In this document: positions 16,428 to 25,849 of the stretch, piece by piece
How the letters are laid out: the number at the start of each line of letters is the position of its first letter
Position numbering within the stretch: position 1 is the first letter of the stretch
From: Acidobacteriota bacterium
GTDB taxonomy: Bacteria; Acidobacteriota; Terriglobia; Terriglobales; Acidobacteriaceae
Direction of reading: 5' to 3'
Assembly: GCA_021802085.1 (NCBI GenBank)
Contig: JAKAAZ010000010.1
Coordinates: forward strand, 1 to 29,717
DNA: 29,717 nt
Made by a program: the position numbers and the translations under genes
Notes under the pieces: model-generated
The model's database searches: none
Told to the model about the DNA's origin: nothing
Seen by the model: only the letters and a program-made list of their open reading frames with translations

Positions 16428-18518
16428 ATGAAGAAATTTCTGCCCCCGATTACGAGTGTTCTGTCTTCCCTGCTCGCGTTCCTGACATGTGCAATCTGCG
16501 TTTCGGCTTCGGCGCAGCAGTCTTCGCCGAAAACGGTGGCACCGCCTCCGCCCATTCTGCTGGGTACTGCGTGGTATCCGGAGCAATGGCCGGAGTCTCG
16601 CTGGCCCGCCGATCTGGACTTGATGCAGAAGGCCGGCATCCGGTTTGTTCGCGTGGGCGAGTTTGCGTGGAGCACGATGGAGCCGTCGGAAGGCGATTAT
16701 CAATTCGACTGGCTGGAACGCGCCATTGATGAAGCCGGAAAGCGCGGCATCTATACCGTGCTGGGCACGCCGACGGCGGCACCGCCCGCGTGGCTGACGC
16801 AGAAATATCCTGAGACGCTGCGCACGGACGAGGACGGGCGCAAGGCCGAGCATGGAAACCGCCAGCAATTCAACTGGGACAATCCAAAATACCGCGAGCT
16901 GGCCCGCGACATCGCTACGCGCATGGCAAAGCGTTTCGGCCACAATCCTTACGTGGTTGGCTGGCAGATCGACAACGAGTACGCTCAGGTTTCGTTCGAC
17001 CCGCAGACGCGCGGCGACTTCCAGAACTGGTTGAAACAACGCTACGGTACTCTGGACAACCTGAACACGCGCTGGACCACCGCCTACTGGAGCCAGACGT
17101 ACAGCAACTGGAATCAGATCCCCATTGAAACGGCGCGAGGCAATCCTGGCCTGTTGCTGAGTTGGAAGCGTTTTGTGAGCGATACCTGGCGCAGCTACCA
17201 GAAGAACCAGCTCGACGCGATCCGGGAAAACGCCGCGCCACGCCAGTTCATCACCACCAATATGATGGGATGGTTCCAAGGGTACGACCATTATGTGGTT
17301 GCCAAGGATCTCGACCTGGCGGCGTGGGATGATTATGTGGGCGAAGGCCACGTCGATCCATACAAAAACGGTTCCACCGATGACTTGACGCGCGGCTTCA
17401 AACAGAAAAATTTCTGGATCATGGAGACGCAGCCCGGCCATGTGAACTGGGCGCCAATCAATAACGATCTGAACAAGGGCGAAGTACGCGCGCTGGCCTG
17501 GGAGAATATCGGTCACGGCGCCGATGCGGTGAGCTACTGGCAGTGGCGCAGCGATCTGAACGGGCAGGAAGAGTACCACGGCACGCTGGTCGGACCGGAC
17601 GGCACGCCGGTTCCTCTCTATCCTGAGGTGGCGCGGCTCGGCCAAGACTTTGCCAAGGCTGGACCGGTGTTGGCGGGAACATCTCCAAAATCTGAGGTTG
17701 CCATTCTGCACACGTACTCCAGCGTTTGGGCCATCGACTGGCAGCGGCACAATAAGAATTACGACCCGATTGCCGAGATTTTGAGCTATTACCTGCCGTT
17801 GAAAGACATTGCGCAGTCGATCGACATCGTGCAGCCTACAGTTGCGCTGGACCACTACAAGCTGGTGGTAGCGCCTGGGTTGAATGTGCTGTCGGAAGCG
17901 GCCGCGAAGAACCTTGTTGCATACGTACGCCAAGGGGGCAACCTGGTCCTTGGGCAACGCAGCGGGATGAAGAACAGCGATAATGGCTTGCAGACGGAAC
18001 GACAGCCAGGACCGCTGGTTCCCTTGCTGGGCGGCCGGGTGGATCAATACTATGCGTTGATCCATCCCGTCCCTGTGAGCGGCCAATTTGGAGACAACAC
18101 CAGCCAGCTGTGGGCGGAACTGCTGAGCACCAGTTCGCCGGACACCAAGGTGCTGGAAACCTACGGCAAGAGCAATGGCTGGCTCGATGGCAAGCCGGCC
18201 ATTATTACCCGGAAGGTGGGCAAAGGCAGCATCACTTACGTCGGTGCGTGGATGGATGAAGCCGGCATGGCGAAGCTGGCGCAATGGATGACAGACATGA
18301 GCGGCGTTACTCCGGCATTGGCCGGTGTGCCCGCTGGGGTCGAGGTCGATCCGCGCTACGGAAAAGACCACAGGGTTTTCGTCCTGGTAAATTGGGCGTC
18401 CGCCCCGCAGACCGTCGCGTTTCCCGTTTCCATGCAGGATGTGCTGAACGGCGGCTCGGTGCAGTCCGTCACGTTGCCGCAGTATGGCGTTTCAGTCCTT
18501 TCGGAGGCCAGCCACTAA
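16428..18518 (+). CDS. Secreted GH42 beta-galactosidase
   Basis: The 696-residue protein is a glycoside hydrolase family 42 enzyme that releases terminal beta-galactosyl residues. It starts with a signal peptide (about 1-30; hydrophobic stretch followed by ASAQQ), so it is exported, unlike most GH42 enzymes, which are cytoplasmic. The catalytic barrel begins GTAWYPEQWPESRWPADL. The acid/base is expected at Glu184 (GWQIDNEY) and the nucleophile at Glu333 (IMETQPGHVNW). A trimerisation-like middle domain (about 410-620) and a C-terminal beta domain follow. AAGGA lies about 10 bases before the ATG. The next gene, an exported esterase, starts one base after its stop, so the two likely form an operon for plant or microbial galactan-type glycans. 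Confidence 0.92.
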   Translation: MKKFLPPITSVLSSLLAFLTCAICVSASAQQSSPKTVAPPPPILLGTAWYPEQWPESRWPADLDLMQKAGIRFVRVGEFAWSTMEPSEGDYQFDWLERAIDEAGKRGIYTVLGTPTAAPPAWLTQKYPETLRTDEDGRKAEHGNRQQFNWDNPKYRELARDIATRMAKRFGHNPYVVGWQIDNEYAQVSFDPQTRGDFQNWLKQRYGTLDNLNTRWTTAYWSQTYSNWNQIPIETARGNPGLLLSWKRFVSDTWRSYQKNQLDAIRENAAPRQFITTNMMGWFQGYDHYVVAKDLDLAAWDDYVGEGHVDPYKNGSTDDLTRGFKQKNFWIMETQPGHVNWAPINNDLNKGEVRALAWENIGHGADAVSYWQWRSDLNGQEEYHGTLVGPDGTPVPLYPEVARLGQDFAKAGPVLAGTSPKSEVAILHTYSSVWAIDWQRHNKNYDPIAEILSYYLPLKDIAQSIDIVQPTVALDHYKLVVAPGLNVLSEAAAKNLVAYVRQGGNLVLGQRSGMKNSDNGLQTERQPGPLVPLLGGRVDQYYALIHPVPVSGQFGDNTSQLWAELLSTSSPDTKVLETYGKSNGWLDGKPAIITRKVGKGSITYVGAWMDEAGMAKLAQWMTDMSGVTPALAGVPAGVEVDPRYGKDHRVFVLVNWASAPQTVAFPVSMQDVLNGGSVQSVTLPQYGVSVLSEASH

Positions 18519-18519
18519 G

Positions 18520-19443
18520 ATGTCTTTTCTTCGCATGATCCCTCGCTCGCTCGCCTGCGCGTTCGCCTGCGCTTCTCTTTTGGCGGCGCAGTCCACTCCC
18601 ACGCCGACACCTTCAACGACGGCGCCGACGGCAATACTGCTGTGGCCAAATGGCGCGCCCGGAGCGGTCGGGGACACGCCGCTCGACAAGCCGATCCTCA
18701 CTCCTTATCTGCCATCCGAAAATCCGACGCGCACCGGAATTGTGATTTGTCCGGGCGGGGGGTATGGAATGCTCGCGATGAGTCATGAGGGCATCGAAGT
18801 CGCGCAATGGCTGAATGCCCGTGGAGTCGCTGCATTTGTCCTGACCTATCGCCTGGGCCCGCGGTACCATCATCCAATCCCGCTGCTCGACGCTCAGCGC
18901 GCCATCCGTTACGTACGCGCACACGCCGCGGAAGACGGACTCGATCCTGACCACATCGGCATCTGGGGATTCTCTGCGGGAGGTCATCTGGCTTCAACCG
19001 CGGGCACGCACTTCGATGCAGGCAATCGCGATGCAACGGACCCAATCGAGCGGGTCAGTAGCCGGCCGGATTTCATGGTGCTCGCCTATCCGGTCATCAG
19101 TATGCAGCCCGGAATTACGCACAACGGTTCCTTGCACAATCTGCTCGGCGAGGAGCCCAATCCGACGCTGGAAAATGAACTCTCCAACGAAACGCAGGTC
19201 ACGCCGCAGACCCCGCCGACGTTTCTCTTCAGCACCACCAACGATGAGGCTGTACCAGTCATGAACAGTGTGCTGTTCTATGAAGCGCTGCTGCACGCAG
19301 GCGTCCCGGCAGAGATGCATATCTTTGAGCAAGGTCATCATGGGTCCGGCCTAGGCAAGCGCAATCCGCAACTGCGCATGTGGCCGGTGCTGCTGCAGAA
19401 CTGGCTGCATCTGCACGGGTGGATGGCGTCGGGAGCCGACTAG
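18520..19443 (+). CDS. Secreted alpha/beta-hydrolase esterase
   Basis: The 307-residue protein has a signal peptide ending near LLAAQ (about residue 24), a Thr/Pro linker and an alpha/beta-hydrolase domain. The oxyanion-hole segment is VICPGGGYGMLA (about 76-87), the nucleophile is Ser152 in WGFSAGGHLAS, and the likely remaining triad is Asp242 (TTNDEAVP) and a His at 273 or 274 (EQGHHGSG). It resembles acetyl-xylan and feruloyl-type esterases of the BD-FAE/dienelactone-hydrolase-like group. GGAGG is 13 bases before the ATG. It follows the GH42 gene directly, which suggests removal of acyl groups from the same glycan, an inference. It meets murF tail to tail with an 11-base gap. Confidence 0.85.
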   Translation: MSFLRMIPRSLACAFACASLLAAQSTPTPTPSTTAPTAILLWPNGAPGAVGDTPLDKPILTPYLPSENPTRTGIVICPGGGYGMLAMSHEGIEVAQWLNARGVAAFVLTYRLGPRYHHPIPLLDAQRAIRYVRAHAAEDGLDPDHIGIWGFSAGGHLASTAGTHFDAGNRDATDPIERVSSRPDFMVLAYPVISMQPGITHNGSLHNLLGEEPNPTLENELSNETQVTPQTPPTFLFSTTNDEAVPVMNSVLFYEALLHAGVPAEMHIFEQGHHGSGLGKRNPQLRMWPVLLQNWLHLHGWMASGAD

Positions 19444-19454
19444 CCAGACAGAAT

Positions 19455-20861
19455 CTATTCCTCGCGCTGGAGGACTTCCAGCGCGATCTCCAAGCGGACG
19501 CCGCGCGAAGCCTTGAGCAGCGCTGCGTCGCCAGGCTTTAGATTTTCTTTGAGCCACGCGCCTGCATCTTCGGGAGTGGCGACAAACATCGCAGTCGCGC
19601 CCGCGGCTTTCGCTCCAGCCACGATCGATGCGGCTTCCCCGCGCACGCCGAGAACGAAGTTCGCCCCGCGCTGACCCATGTATTCTCCAGACTCATAGTG
19701 AAGCTTCGAAGTTTCGGGCCCCAGCTCCAGCATCTCGCCCGCGACCACAATGGTCCGCTTGGCAGGCAGGGTGAGGAGCGTGTCGACCATGGCGCGCAAG
19801 GCTTGCGGGTTGGAGTTGTAACAATCATTGATGAGGGTTGCGCCGCGAACCCGCAACATCTGGCCACGCTTGTCCGGCGGGGTCAGAGCCTCGACGGCGG
19901 CGGCGCATTCTTCGAGAGGAATGCCGCTGGCCAGGCCGACCGCGATGCCCGCCAGCGCGTTGCGGGCATTGTGCTCGCCCAGCAGATGGAGTTTGACTTT
20001 TGCGCGCTGCTCGTCCGCCAACACGGTGAACGTTGTGCCTTCCGCACCCATCGGCGTAATCGATTCCATGCGCGGATCGGCGCAGGTTCCCGAGCCAAAG
20101 TAAATTGTCTTGCCGGGGAAGTCTCGTCCAAATTGCCGCACGTACGAGTCATCGCAATTGAGGATTGCGGCGCCAAGTCGCGGCAGAGACGCGATCAGCT
20201 CATACTTGGCGCGGGCGATGCCAGCCTGACCGTCGGAAAAATTCTCGGCATGGGCGGTGCCCACGTTCGTCACCACACCCCAATCCGGCGCCGCGATTTT
20301 GCAAAGCGCGGCGATCTCGCCGACGCGTGACATGCCCATTTCCAGGATGGCAACTTCATGCTCAGGCTGGAGCCGCAACAACTGAAGCGGCAGGCCGTAA
20401 TGATTGTTTAAATTTCCCAAAGATTTGTGGACGCGAAAACGACGCTCCAAAACCTGCGCGACGGCTTCCTTAGTGGTGGTTTTTCCAGCGCTGCCGGTAA
20501 TGCCAATCACGCGCTTGCCCCAATGGCGACGCACGGAGGAGGCCAGCCGCTGCAGGGCGGCCAGCGGGTCATCGACGAGCAGCAGACGCTTGCGCATTGC
20601 ATCGTTGCCATAGCGCGAGAGCTGCGAGCCGGAGATGACAGCGGCAATTGCGCCAGCCTCGATTGCCGCCGGGACGAAATCGTGGCCATCGAAGCGCTCG
20701 CCGTGAATGGCGAAGAAAAGGTCGCCGGGCTGAATCGTGCGCGAGTCGATGGAGTAGCCCGACGCCGTGGCCGACGCACGGCGAGGCGGAGACGCGGGCG
20801 ATGTTCTCGGCGCGAACCCAGCCGTCATCCATTCGCGAACTTGTTCCAGGCTCAATTGCAT
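19455..20861 (-). CDS. murF: UDP-MurNAc-tripeptide:D-Ala-D-Ala ligase MurF
   Basis: The 468-residue Mur ligase adds D-Ala-D-Ala to the UDP-MurNAc-tripeptide in the cytoplasm. The N-terminal domain has YSIDSRTIQPGDLFFAIHGERFDGHDF (about 36-62), the ATP site is ITGSAGKTTTKE (about 121-132), and further family motifs include LGNLNNHYGLPLQLL, ILEMGMSRVGEIA and LINDCYNSNPQALRAMVD. The length is usual. Its first codons overlap the last 10 bases of murE. It is the last gene of the dcw segment here; usually mraY follows, but instead a convergent esterase gene is found. Confidence 0.95.
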   Translation of the reverse strand: MQLSLEQVREWMTAGFAPRTSPASPPRRASATASGYSIDSRTIQPGDLFFAIHGERFDGHDFVPAAIEAGAIAAVISGSQLSRYGNDAMRKRLLLVDDPLAALQRLASSVRRHWGKRVIGITGSAGKTTTKEAVAQVLERRFRVHKSLGNLNNHYGLPLQLLRLQPEHEVAILEMGMSRVGEIAALCKIAAPDWGVVTNVGTAHAENFSDGQAGIARAKYELIASLPRLGAAILNCDDSYVRQFGRDFPGKTIYFGSGTCADPRMESITPMGAEGTTFTVLADEQRAKVKLHLLGEHNARNALAGIAVGLASGIPLEECAAAVEALTPPDKRGQMLRVRGATLINDCYNSNPQALRAMVDTLLTLPAKRTIVVAGEMLELGPETSKLHYESGEYMGQRGANFVLGVRGEAASIVAGAKAAGATAMFVATPEDAGAWLKENLKPGDAALLKASRGVRLEIALEVLQREE

Positions 20862-22384
20862 TGCAATCCTAACGGGACGCGACTGGACTTTCCGTATCGT
20901 TCCAGCAACGCCTCTCTCGCCTCCTCAACATCGTCGAACGGAATGGTGGAGCCGCAAAGAATCTGGACTTTTTCATGGCCCTTGCCGGCAATCACCACAA
21001 CATCATTCTCCTGCGCCGCGTCCACGGCCAGCCGAATGGCGCAAGCACGGTCCGGCTCGACCGTGAACCGCGCGCCGCTTGCCTTTAAACCCGGCAGAAT
21101 TTCCGTCAGGATTGCATCGGGATTTTCCGAGCGCGGATTGTCGCTGGTGACAACCACAAAGTCGCTGCCTTCGCCGGCTGCGCGTCCCATTTTCGGGCGC
21201 TTGGCACGGTCGCGATCTCCGCCACATCCAAAGACTGTGATGACGCGGCCACGGCGCGGAGCCGCCAACTGCCGCGCCAGCCGCGTAACATTGCGCAACG
21301 CATCGTCGGTGTGGGCGTAATCGATAGCGACCGTGAATGGCTGCCCGCAGTCTACGGTCTGGAAACGGCCCGGCACGCAGGCGATGGATTCCACCCCGCG
21401 CACGATTTCCTCCAGCGTCAATCCACGCGCCAATGCGGCCGCGGAAGCGCCCAGCAAATTCAGCACATTCACAGGACCCGGCAAATAGGTATGCAGATCG
21501 GTTTCTCCCACCGGCGTGAGCATACGAAAGCGCGTGCCGTTGGCTGCCAGTTGGACATTCGTGGCGCAAAAATCTCCGTGGTCCAACCCATAGGTGAAAA
21601 TTTCGCATCCAGCAGCGCGGGCCAGCGAGATGAGCCGCTGTCCGTAGTCGTCTGCAATGTGGATCGCGGCGACGCGTGGCGGAGCAGCACCCTCTCCGGC
21701 AAACATTTTCGCCTTCGCTTGAAAATACGATTCCATCGTTCCGTGATAATCCAGATGGTCCTGCGTAAGGTTGGTGAAGATTGCCGTGTCCCAATGCAGA
21801 CCCCAGACGCGGCCCTGATCGAGCGCGTGAGAAGACACTTCCATCACCGCTTCGGTCGCGCCCGTGGCCACGCCTTCGGCAAACAACTGGAACAGGTCGC
21901 GCGATTCCGGCGTGGTATGCGGGGAGGGGCGAATTTCCTCCGCGACGTGATACTCAATGGTGCCGACAAGAATGCAAGTGCGGTCCGCGCTGCGCAGCAT
22001 CGACTCCAGTAGATACGTGGTTGTCGTTTTGCCATTGGTGCCGGTCACGCCGGACAACTTTAGACGACGCTCCGGATGGCGGAAAAAATTGGCGCTGATT
22101 TCGGCGAGCGCACGGCGGCCATGGTCTACACGCGCGATGGCAAGGTCGGGATGGGTCGCGCGCAGCGATTGCCAAGTCGCCTCAAAGTCCGTCACCACTG
22201 CGCACGCGCCTCGTTGCAGCGCGTTCTCGACGAAGCGGTTGCCGTCCGTCGTACTACCCTGCATGGCAACGAACAGCACGCCCGGAGCGACATGGCGCGA
22301 GTCATACACAACATCGCTGACAGGTGGATTCGATGCCGTGCGCTCTCGAATTTCGAGTTCGCGCAGGACATCGTCAAACTGCAT
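20852..22384 (-). CDS. murE: UDP-MurNAc-dipeptide:meso-diaminopimelate ligase MurE
   Basis: The protein of about 510 residues adds the third amino acid of the peptidoglycan stem. The N-terminal domain has VVYDSRHVAPGVLFVAMQG, the P-loop is VTGTNGKTTTTY (about 113-124), and the central domain has EVSSHALDQGRV and NLTQDHLDYHG. The C-terminal substrate motif DNPRSE (about 415-420) predicts meso-diaminopimelate rather than lysine. Start sites at 22384, 22402 and 22432 are all possible and none has a good Shine-Dalgarno; 22384 is used because the product then begins MQFDDVLRELE like typical MurE. It overlaps murF by 10 bases and follows ftsI. Confidence 0.93.
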   Translation of the reverse strand: MQFDDVLRELEIRERTASNPPVSDVVYDSRHVAPGVLFVAMQGSTTDGNRFVENALQRGACAVVTDFEATWQSLRATHPDLAIARVDHGRRALAEISANFFRHPERRLKLSGVTGTNGKTTTTYLLESMLRSADRTCILVGTIEYHVAEEIRPSPHTTPESRDLFQLFAEGVATGATEAVMEVSSHALDQGRVWGLHWDTAIFTNLTQDHLDYHGTMESYFQAKAKMFAGEGAAPPRVAAIHIADDYGQRLISLARAAGCEIFTYGLDHGDFCATNVQLAANGTRFRMLTPVGETDLHTYLPGPVNVLNLLGASAAALARGLTLEEIVRGVESIACVPGRFQTVDCGQPFTVAIDYAHTDDALRNVTRLARQLAAPRRGRVITVFGCGGDRDRAKRPKMGRAAGEGSDFVVVTSDNPRSENPDAILTEILPGLKASGARFTVEPDRACAIRLAVDAAQENDVVVIAGKGHEKVQILCGSTIPFDDVEEAREALLERYGKSSRVPLGLQCN

Positions 22385-22477
22385 GGGTGAATTTACGATC
22401 ATGGGGACCGGCCAAAAGTGGTTCTTCTGCATTGAAGCATACTTCGATGCGTTTCAAGAACCTATCCCTCGCAGGAA

Positions 22478-24799
22478 TTATGGCTGGAAGCGCACGACAA
22501 CTGTGGTGCCGGCGGGCACATGGGCCCCGGCCACGGGGGCCTGCGCGGACGCCACTCCGCTGCCGTAGATGCGGAGATTCAGGCCGAGGTTGGCGGCTGT
22601 CACGACAACATCGCGCATCGGCTTGCCGACGAACCCTGGCATCGTGACCGGCGCTCCTGACCCCACCGTTACGGCAGAGGAACTGGGAGCTGCGAGAGAA
22701 GACGAATCCCGCACTGGGGCGGTCCTGTTTTGCTGAGCGAGTGTATCGCTGGGCGGTGCGCCCGTGGGGGCCGGGACATTTCCGTTGCTGGCATCGTCAG
22801 TACCCGGAGGCTGCACGGGCATTGAAGAATTGTCCGACACGGTCTGCATGTAGGCACGCGCCTCATCGGCATCGGCGGCGGTTGGCGCTTTGCTGGGGGG
22901 CGTGCGCAGAGGATCGTCTGGCGGCAGGTTGTTGATCTCCGCAAACATTGCAGTCAGATCGCCCACCTGTTGTGGGTCGCCTTCGTCCTCATCGTGGGCC
23001 GCCTTGCGCTGCTGGGCAATGAGCTTCTCCGGCTTGAGCGGTATGTCATGGGGTATGCCGAGATACTCCAGAATCTGCTGCACAACTTCTCCAAAGACCG
23101 GACCCGCCACCTCGCCGCCGTGATGACCGCCGCGCGGCGAATCGAGTACGACCAGGACGCTGATGGCAGGGTGATTGACCGGCGCGAATCCGCCAAAAGA
23201 AGCGATGTAATCCGTCTTCGAATAGGTATGGGTTCCGGGATCGACCTTCTGCGCGGTGCCGCTTTTCCCTCCCGCGCTATAGCCATTCAATTCCACAAAT
23301 TTTCCTGTGCCCGCCAGCACCACACTCTCCATCATGCTGCGCATCTCCGCCGCCGTCATGGTTGTAACGACGCGGTGGGCGCCTGCGGGCAGCGTATCCG
23401 AAACACCATCCTCGGGATGAAAGGCGGCGGCCACCAGATGCGGATTGCCGCTGAAATCCGCCGTTCTTTCCAGAACGATGGAGGGAGGCAAATACTCGCC
23501 GCCGTTGGCAATGGTGGAAATCATGGTGATGGCTTGGATCGGCGTCACGCCGATTTCCTGCCCCATCGCGAGCGAACCGATACTGGAGGCCGACCAGCGA
23601 TCCGGCGGCCGCAGTAATCCCCGTGTCTCCGCCGGGAGTTGGATCCCGGTACGCTGGCCGAAACCATACGCGCGGATGTAATCGTAAAAGCGCTGGTCGC
23701 CGAGCCGCAGACCGATCTTGATGGCGCAGACATCGCTTGAATGTTCCAGTGCCTCTCGTACCGTGATTCTGCCGAAGGAGTGCCAGTCGTGAATGAGGCG
23801 ACCGGCGACAACGATTTTTCCTCCCTGGCCATCCACCACTTCGTCGGGATTGGTCAGGTGCTCGTTGATAGCAGCCGAATAGGTGACCAGCTTGAAGACC
23901 GAACCCGGCTCATAAATATCGCTGACCGCCGGGTCGCGCAACATGGAGGAGCGGATGGCGTGAATTTCGTTGGGATCGAACGTAGGGCGGATCGCCAAGG
24001 CAAGAATCTGCCCGGTATTCGGGTCCTGAACCACGATCGTTCCCCGGGCTGAGTGAGTGCGCGCGATGGCGTTTTCGAGCGCCTTTTCCGCGATGAATTG
24101 CATGTGGTCGTCGAGGGTGAGGACCAGGTTTTCACCCGGTGTTGGCTCGCGGTCTACGCTGCTGTAACTTTGCCGGCGCGCATCGACCGCCGTCAGCACG
24201 CGGCCAGGAGTGCCGTGCAAGGAAGCATCGAAGCGATGCTCGACGCCGCCCAGGCCATTGTCGTCCATGCTGACATAGCCCAAAACCTGCGCCGCCAACT
24301 GATTGTCGGGATAGAAGCGCTTGAATTCCTTCTGGAAATAGACGCCCTTCAGGCCAAGGGCGCGTACCCGAACCGCCACGCTGGCATCCACTTTGCGCGC
24401 AACCCAGGCAAAGTCGCGCGAGCGATGCAGACGGGCATCGATGTCATGGGCAGTCGTGAAGCGATCTTCCGGGTCCTGGTGGACGATGCGCGCCAGTTGG
24501 CGGGACGCGGCATCTTTATCCGCGATTTCGCTGGGAACCGCGAAGACGGAGTCGACCAGCACCGTCATGGCCAACGGTTGCAAATTGCGGTCGTACAGCA
24601 CGCCGCGCCGCGGAGCAATCTGAAACGACCGCGATTGCTGGCGCAATTCGCGCTGGGCGTAGTCCGCGTGACGGAACACCTGAAGCCATACCAGGCGAGC
24701 CGCTATGATCGTCACCCATACGATGAGGACGGCAATCAAGGCAACGAATCGCAACCTTGGAATGGGAGCGGAGAGCGCCTGCTTGGGTTTTCGGCTCAT
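22478..24799 (-). CDS. ftsI: Division transpeptidase FtsI (PBP3-like) with C-terminal PASTA domain
   Basis: The protein of about 773 residues is a class B penicillin-binding protein that crosslinks septal peptidoglycan. It has a cytoplasmic basic tail, one membrane span (about 17-40), a dimerisation domain (about 60-220) with FKRFYPDNQLAAQVLGYV, and the transpeptidase domain with SxxK at Ser300 (GSVFK) and KSGTAQ at 512-517. The middle motif reads SSD (354-356) instead of the usual SxN. A Pro/Ala/Ser/Asp-rich linker (about 590-715) leads to one PASTA domain (about 718-773; MPGFVGKPMRDVVVTAANLG). The ATG at 24799 is preferred; an in-frame GTG at 24841 would add 14 residues. It lies between ftsL and murE. 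Confidence 0.93.
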   Translation of the reverse strand: MSRKPKQALSAPIPRLRFVALIAVLIVWVTIIAARLVWLQVFRHADYAQRELRQQSRSFQIAPRRGVLYDRNLQPLAMTVLVDSVFAVPSEIADKDAASRQLARIVHQDPEDRFTTAHDIDARLHRSRDFAWVARKVDASVAVRVRALGLKGVYFQKEFKRFYPDNQLAAQVLGYVSMDDNGLGGVEHRFDASLHGTPGRVLTAVDARRQSYSSVDREPTPGENLVLTLDDHMQFIAEKALENAIARTHSARGTIVVQDPNTGQILALAIRPTFDPNEIHAIRSSMLRDPAVSDIYEPGSVFKLVTYSAAINEHLTNPDEVVDGQGGKIVVAGRLIHDWHSFGRITVREALEHSSDVCAIKIGLRLGDQRFYDYIRAYGFGQRTGIQLPAETRGLLRPPDRWSASSIGSLAMGQEIGVTPIQAITMISTIANGGEYLPPSIVLERTADFSGNPHLVAAAFHPEDGVSDTLPAGAHRVVTTMTAAEMRSMMESVVLAGTGKFVELNGYSAGGKSGTAQKVDPGTHTYSKTDYIASFGGFAPVNHPAISVLVVLDSPRGGHHGGEVAGPVFGEVVQQILEYLGIPHDIPLKPEKLIAQQRKAAHDEDEGDPQQVGDLTAMFAEINNLPPDDPLRTPPSKAPTAADADEARAYMQTVSDNSSMPVQPPGTDDASNGNVPAPTGAPPSDTLAQQNRTAPVRDSSSLAAPSSSAVTVGSGAPVTMPGFVGKPMRDVVVTAANLGLNLRIYGSGVASAQAPVAGAHVPAGTTVVVRFQP

Positions 24800-24870
24800 G
24801 CCATGATTCGATCCCACATGTTGGATGGGCCTTGCGACCACTCAACACCGCGTGGCCGCTGAAGAATAGC

Positions 24871-25389
24871 TTATTGGTTCGCCGGTACCACCGGAATGCT
24901 CATCGCCGCCAGAACCGGTGTACCTGCATTGGAATCCATCGCGCCTGGAGTGACAATCTGCCCGGGCTGGGGTGACTGCATACCGATCTGGTGAGCAAGT
25001 CGATCGATCCGCTCGGACCGCTTCAGTTGAGCTTCCGTCAAACCTAATTGATGATTTTCCTCTTGCAGGTGCTGCAATTGCACCTTCTCGGTTTCGATGC
25101 GATATCCGTACTCGATCGAACTGAAGTGCTGCCAGCTATATCCCATCAGCAGAGCAAAAAAGAAGACCGCCGCAACAGCGAAACTGCGCATCTCGCGCTT
25201 GCGCACTGGGTCCTCTGCCTTGACCAGGCGGGAATTGTCGAGACGCTTGTCGAAAAAAACCTCGGGAGTGGGTCCGCGACGGGCGCGCTGTTGTGCCGCG
25301 AACAGCCAGCGATTGTGTTCCATCACTGCATCTGCACTCCACTGACCCTTCTCCCGAAGTCTATCGATTACGACGCCTGCTGCTGCCAT
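24871..25389 (-). CDS. ftsL: FtsL-like cell division protein
   Basis: The 172-residue bitopic protein has an unusually long cytoplasmic part of about 70 residues, one membrane helix (SFAVAAVFFFALLMGYSW), then a heptad-like coiled coil (about 93-135; IETEKVQLQHLQEENHQLGL) and a flexible Pro/Ala-rich tail. This matches FtsL in topology and position, though sequence similarity among FtsL proteins is low. It would join the FtsQ-FtsB complex and activate FtsI/FtsW. AAAGGAA lies 5 bases before the ATG at 25389. The open frame continues upstream but covers the small membrane ORF in another frame, so the internal start is preferred. FtsI follows. Confidence 0.8.
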   Translation of the reverse strand: MAAAGVVIDRLREKGQWSADAVMEHNRWLFAAQQRARRGPTPEVFFDKRLDNSRLVKAEDPVRKREMRSFAVAAVFFFALLMGYSWQHFSSIEYGYRIETEKVQLQHLQEENHQLGLTEAQLKRSERIDRLAHQIGMQSPQPGQIVTPGAMDSNAGTPVLAAMSIPVVPANQ

Positions 25390-25468
25390 AGCATTTCCTT
25401 TACCGGTGGTTCCTGGTTGACCCGCGGGCTGATTGATGAATACCGGCCGCCGCGGCGACCGATAAGGA

Positions 25469-25588
25469 CTAGAGCGCTCCGTTGAGCGCAGCAGCCACGG
25501 CGACACAGGCTGCAACGACAAAAAGCCCAAACAGAACTGCCCCCCATGCTTCCATGTGATTGTCGAAAAAATCATAGATATGCGACAT
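25469..25588 (-). CDS. 39-residue membrane peptide in the dcw operon
   Basis: The ORF starts ATG TCG CAT and encodes 39 residues: a polar N-terminal part (MSHIYDFFDNHMEAW) and then one hydrophobic helix (GAVLFGLFVVAACVAVAAAL) ending NGAL. It is preceded by a very strong ribosome site, GAGGAGG, about 7 bases before the ATG. It sits between rsmH and ftsL in the same orientation, in a gap of 460 bases that otherwise has no recognised gene. I know no named family for it. Position and topology suggest a small inner-membrane factor linked to division or wall synthesis; that is inference. The helix has small residues (Gly, Ala) suited to helix-helix packing. Confidence 0.7.
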   Translation of the reverse strand: MSHIYDFFDNHMEAWGAVLFGLFVVAACVAVAAALNGAL

Positions 25589-25849
25589 AGCGTTCCTCCT
25601 CGAATGGTTGGTTGAAGTTGAACGACGGGGCCGGCACCGCTACCGACTGCCCTCTCGTTACGACCGCTGGCCGCGTGCCGTTGCACTGGCCTTGATTTCG
25701 TTTGCTGCCACTTCTATCGTCCTCACCCTCAGGCATCCCCTTACCACTCGGGCCAGGCTCGTTGAGCTGGTGGGATTGGGGACGTTCACTGTATGCTGTT
25801 CTTTCGCCTGAAAGAAGGGTGGGACGAGCCCGGCCCGACCTTGTTCGGC

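Noticed and set aside
16374..18371. 665-residue minus-strand ORF opposite the GH42 gene
   Set aside because: A long antisense shadow caused by high GC codon use; the plus frame has the signal peptide and both catalytic motifs of GH42.
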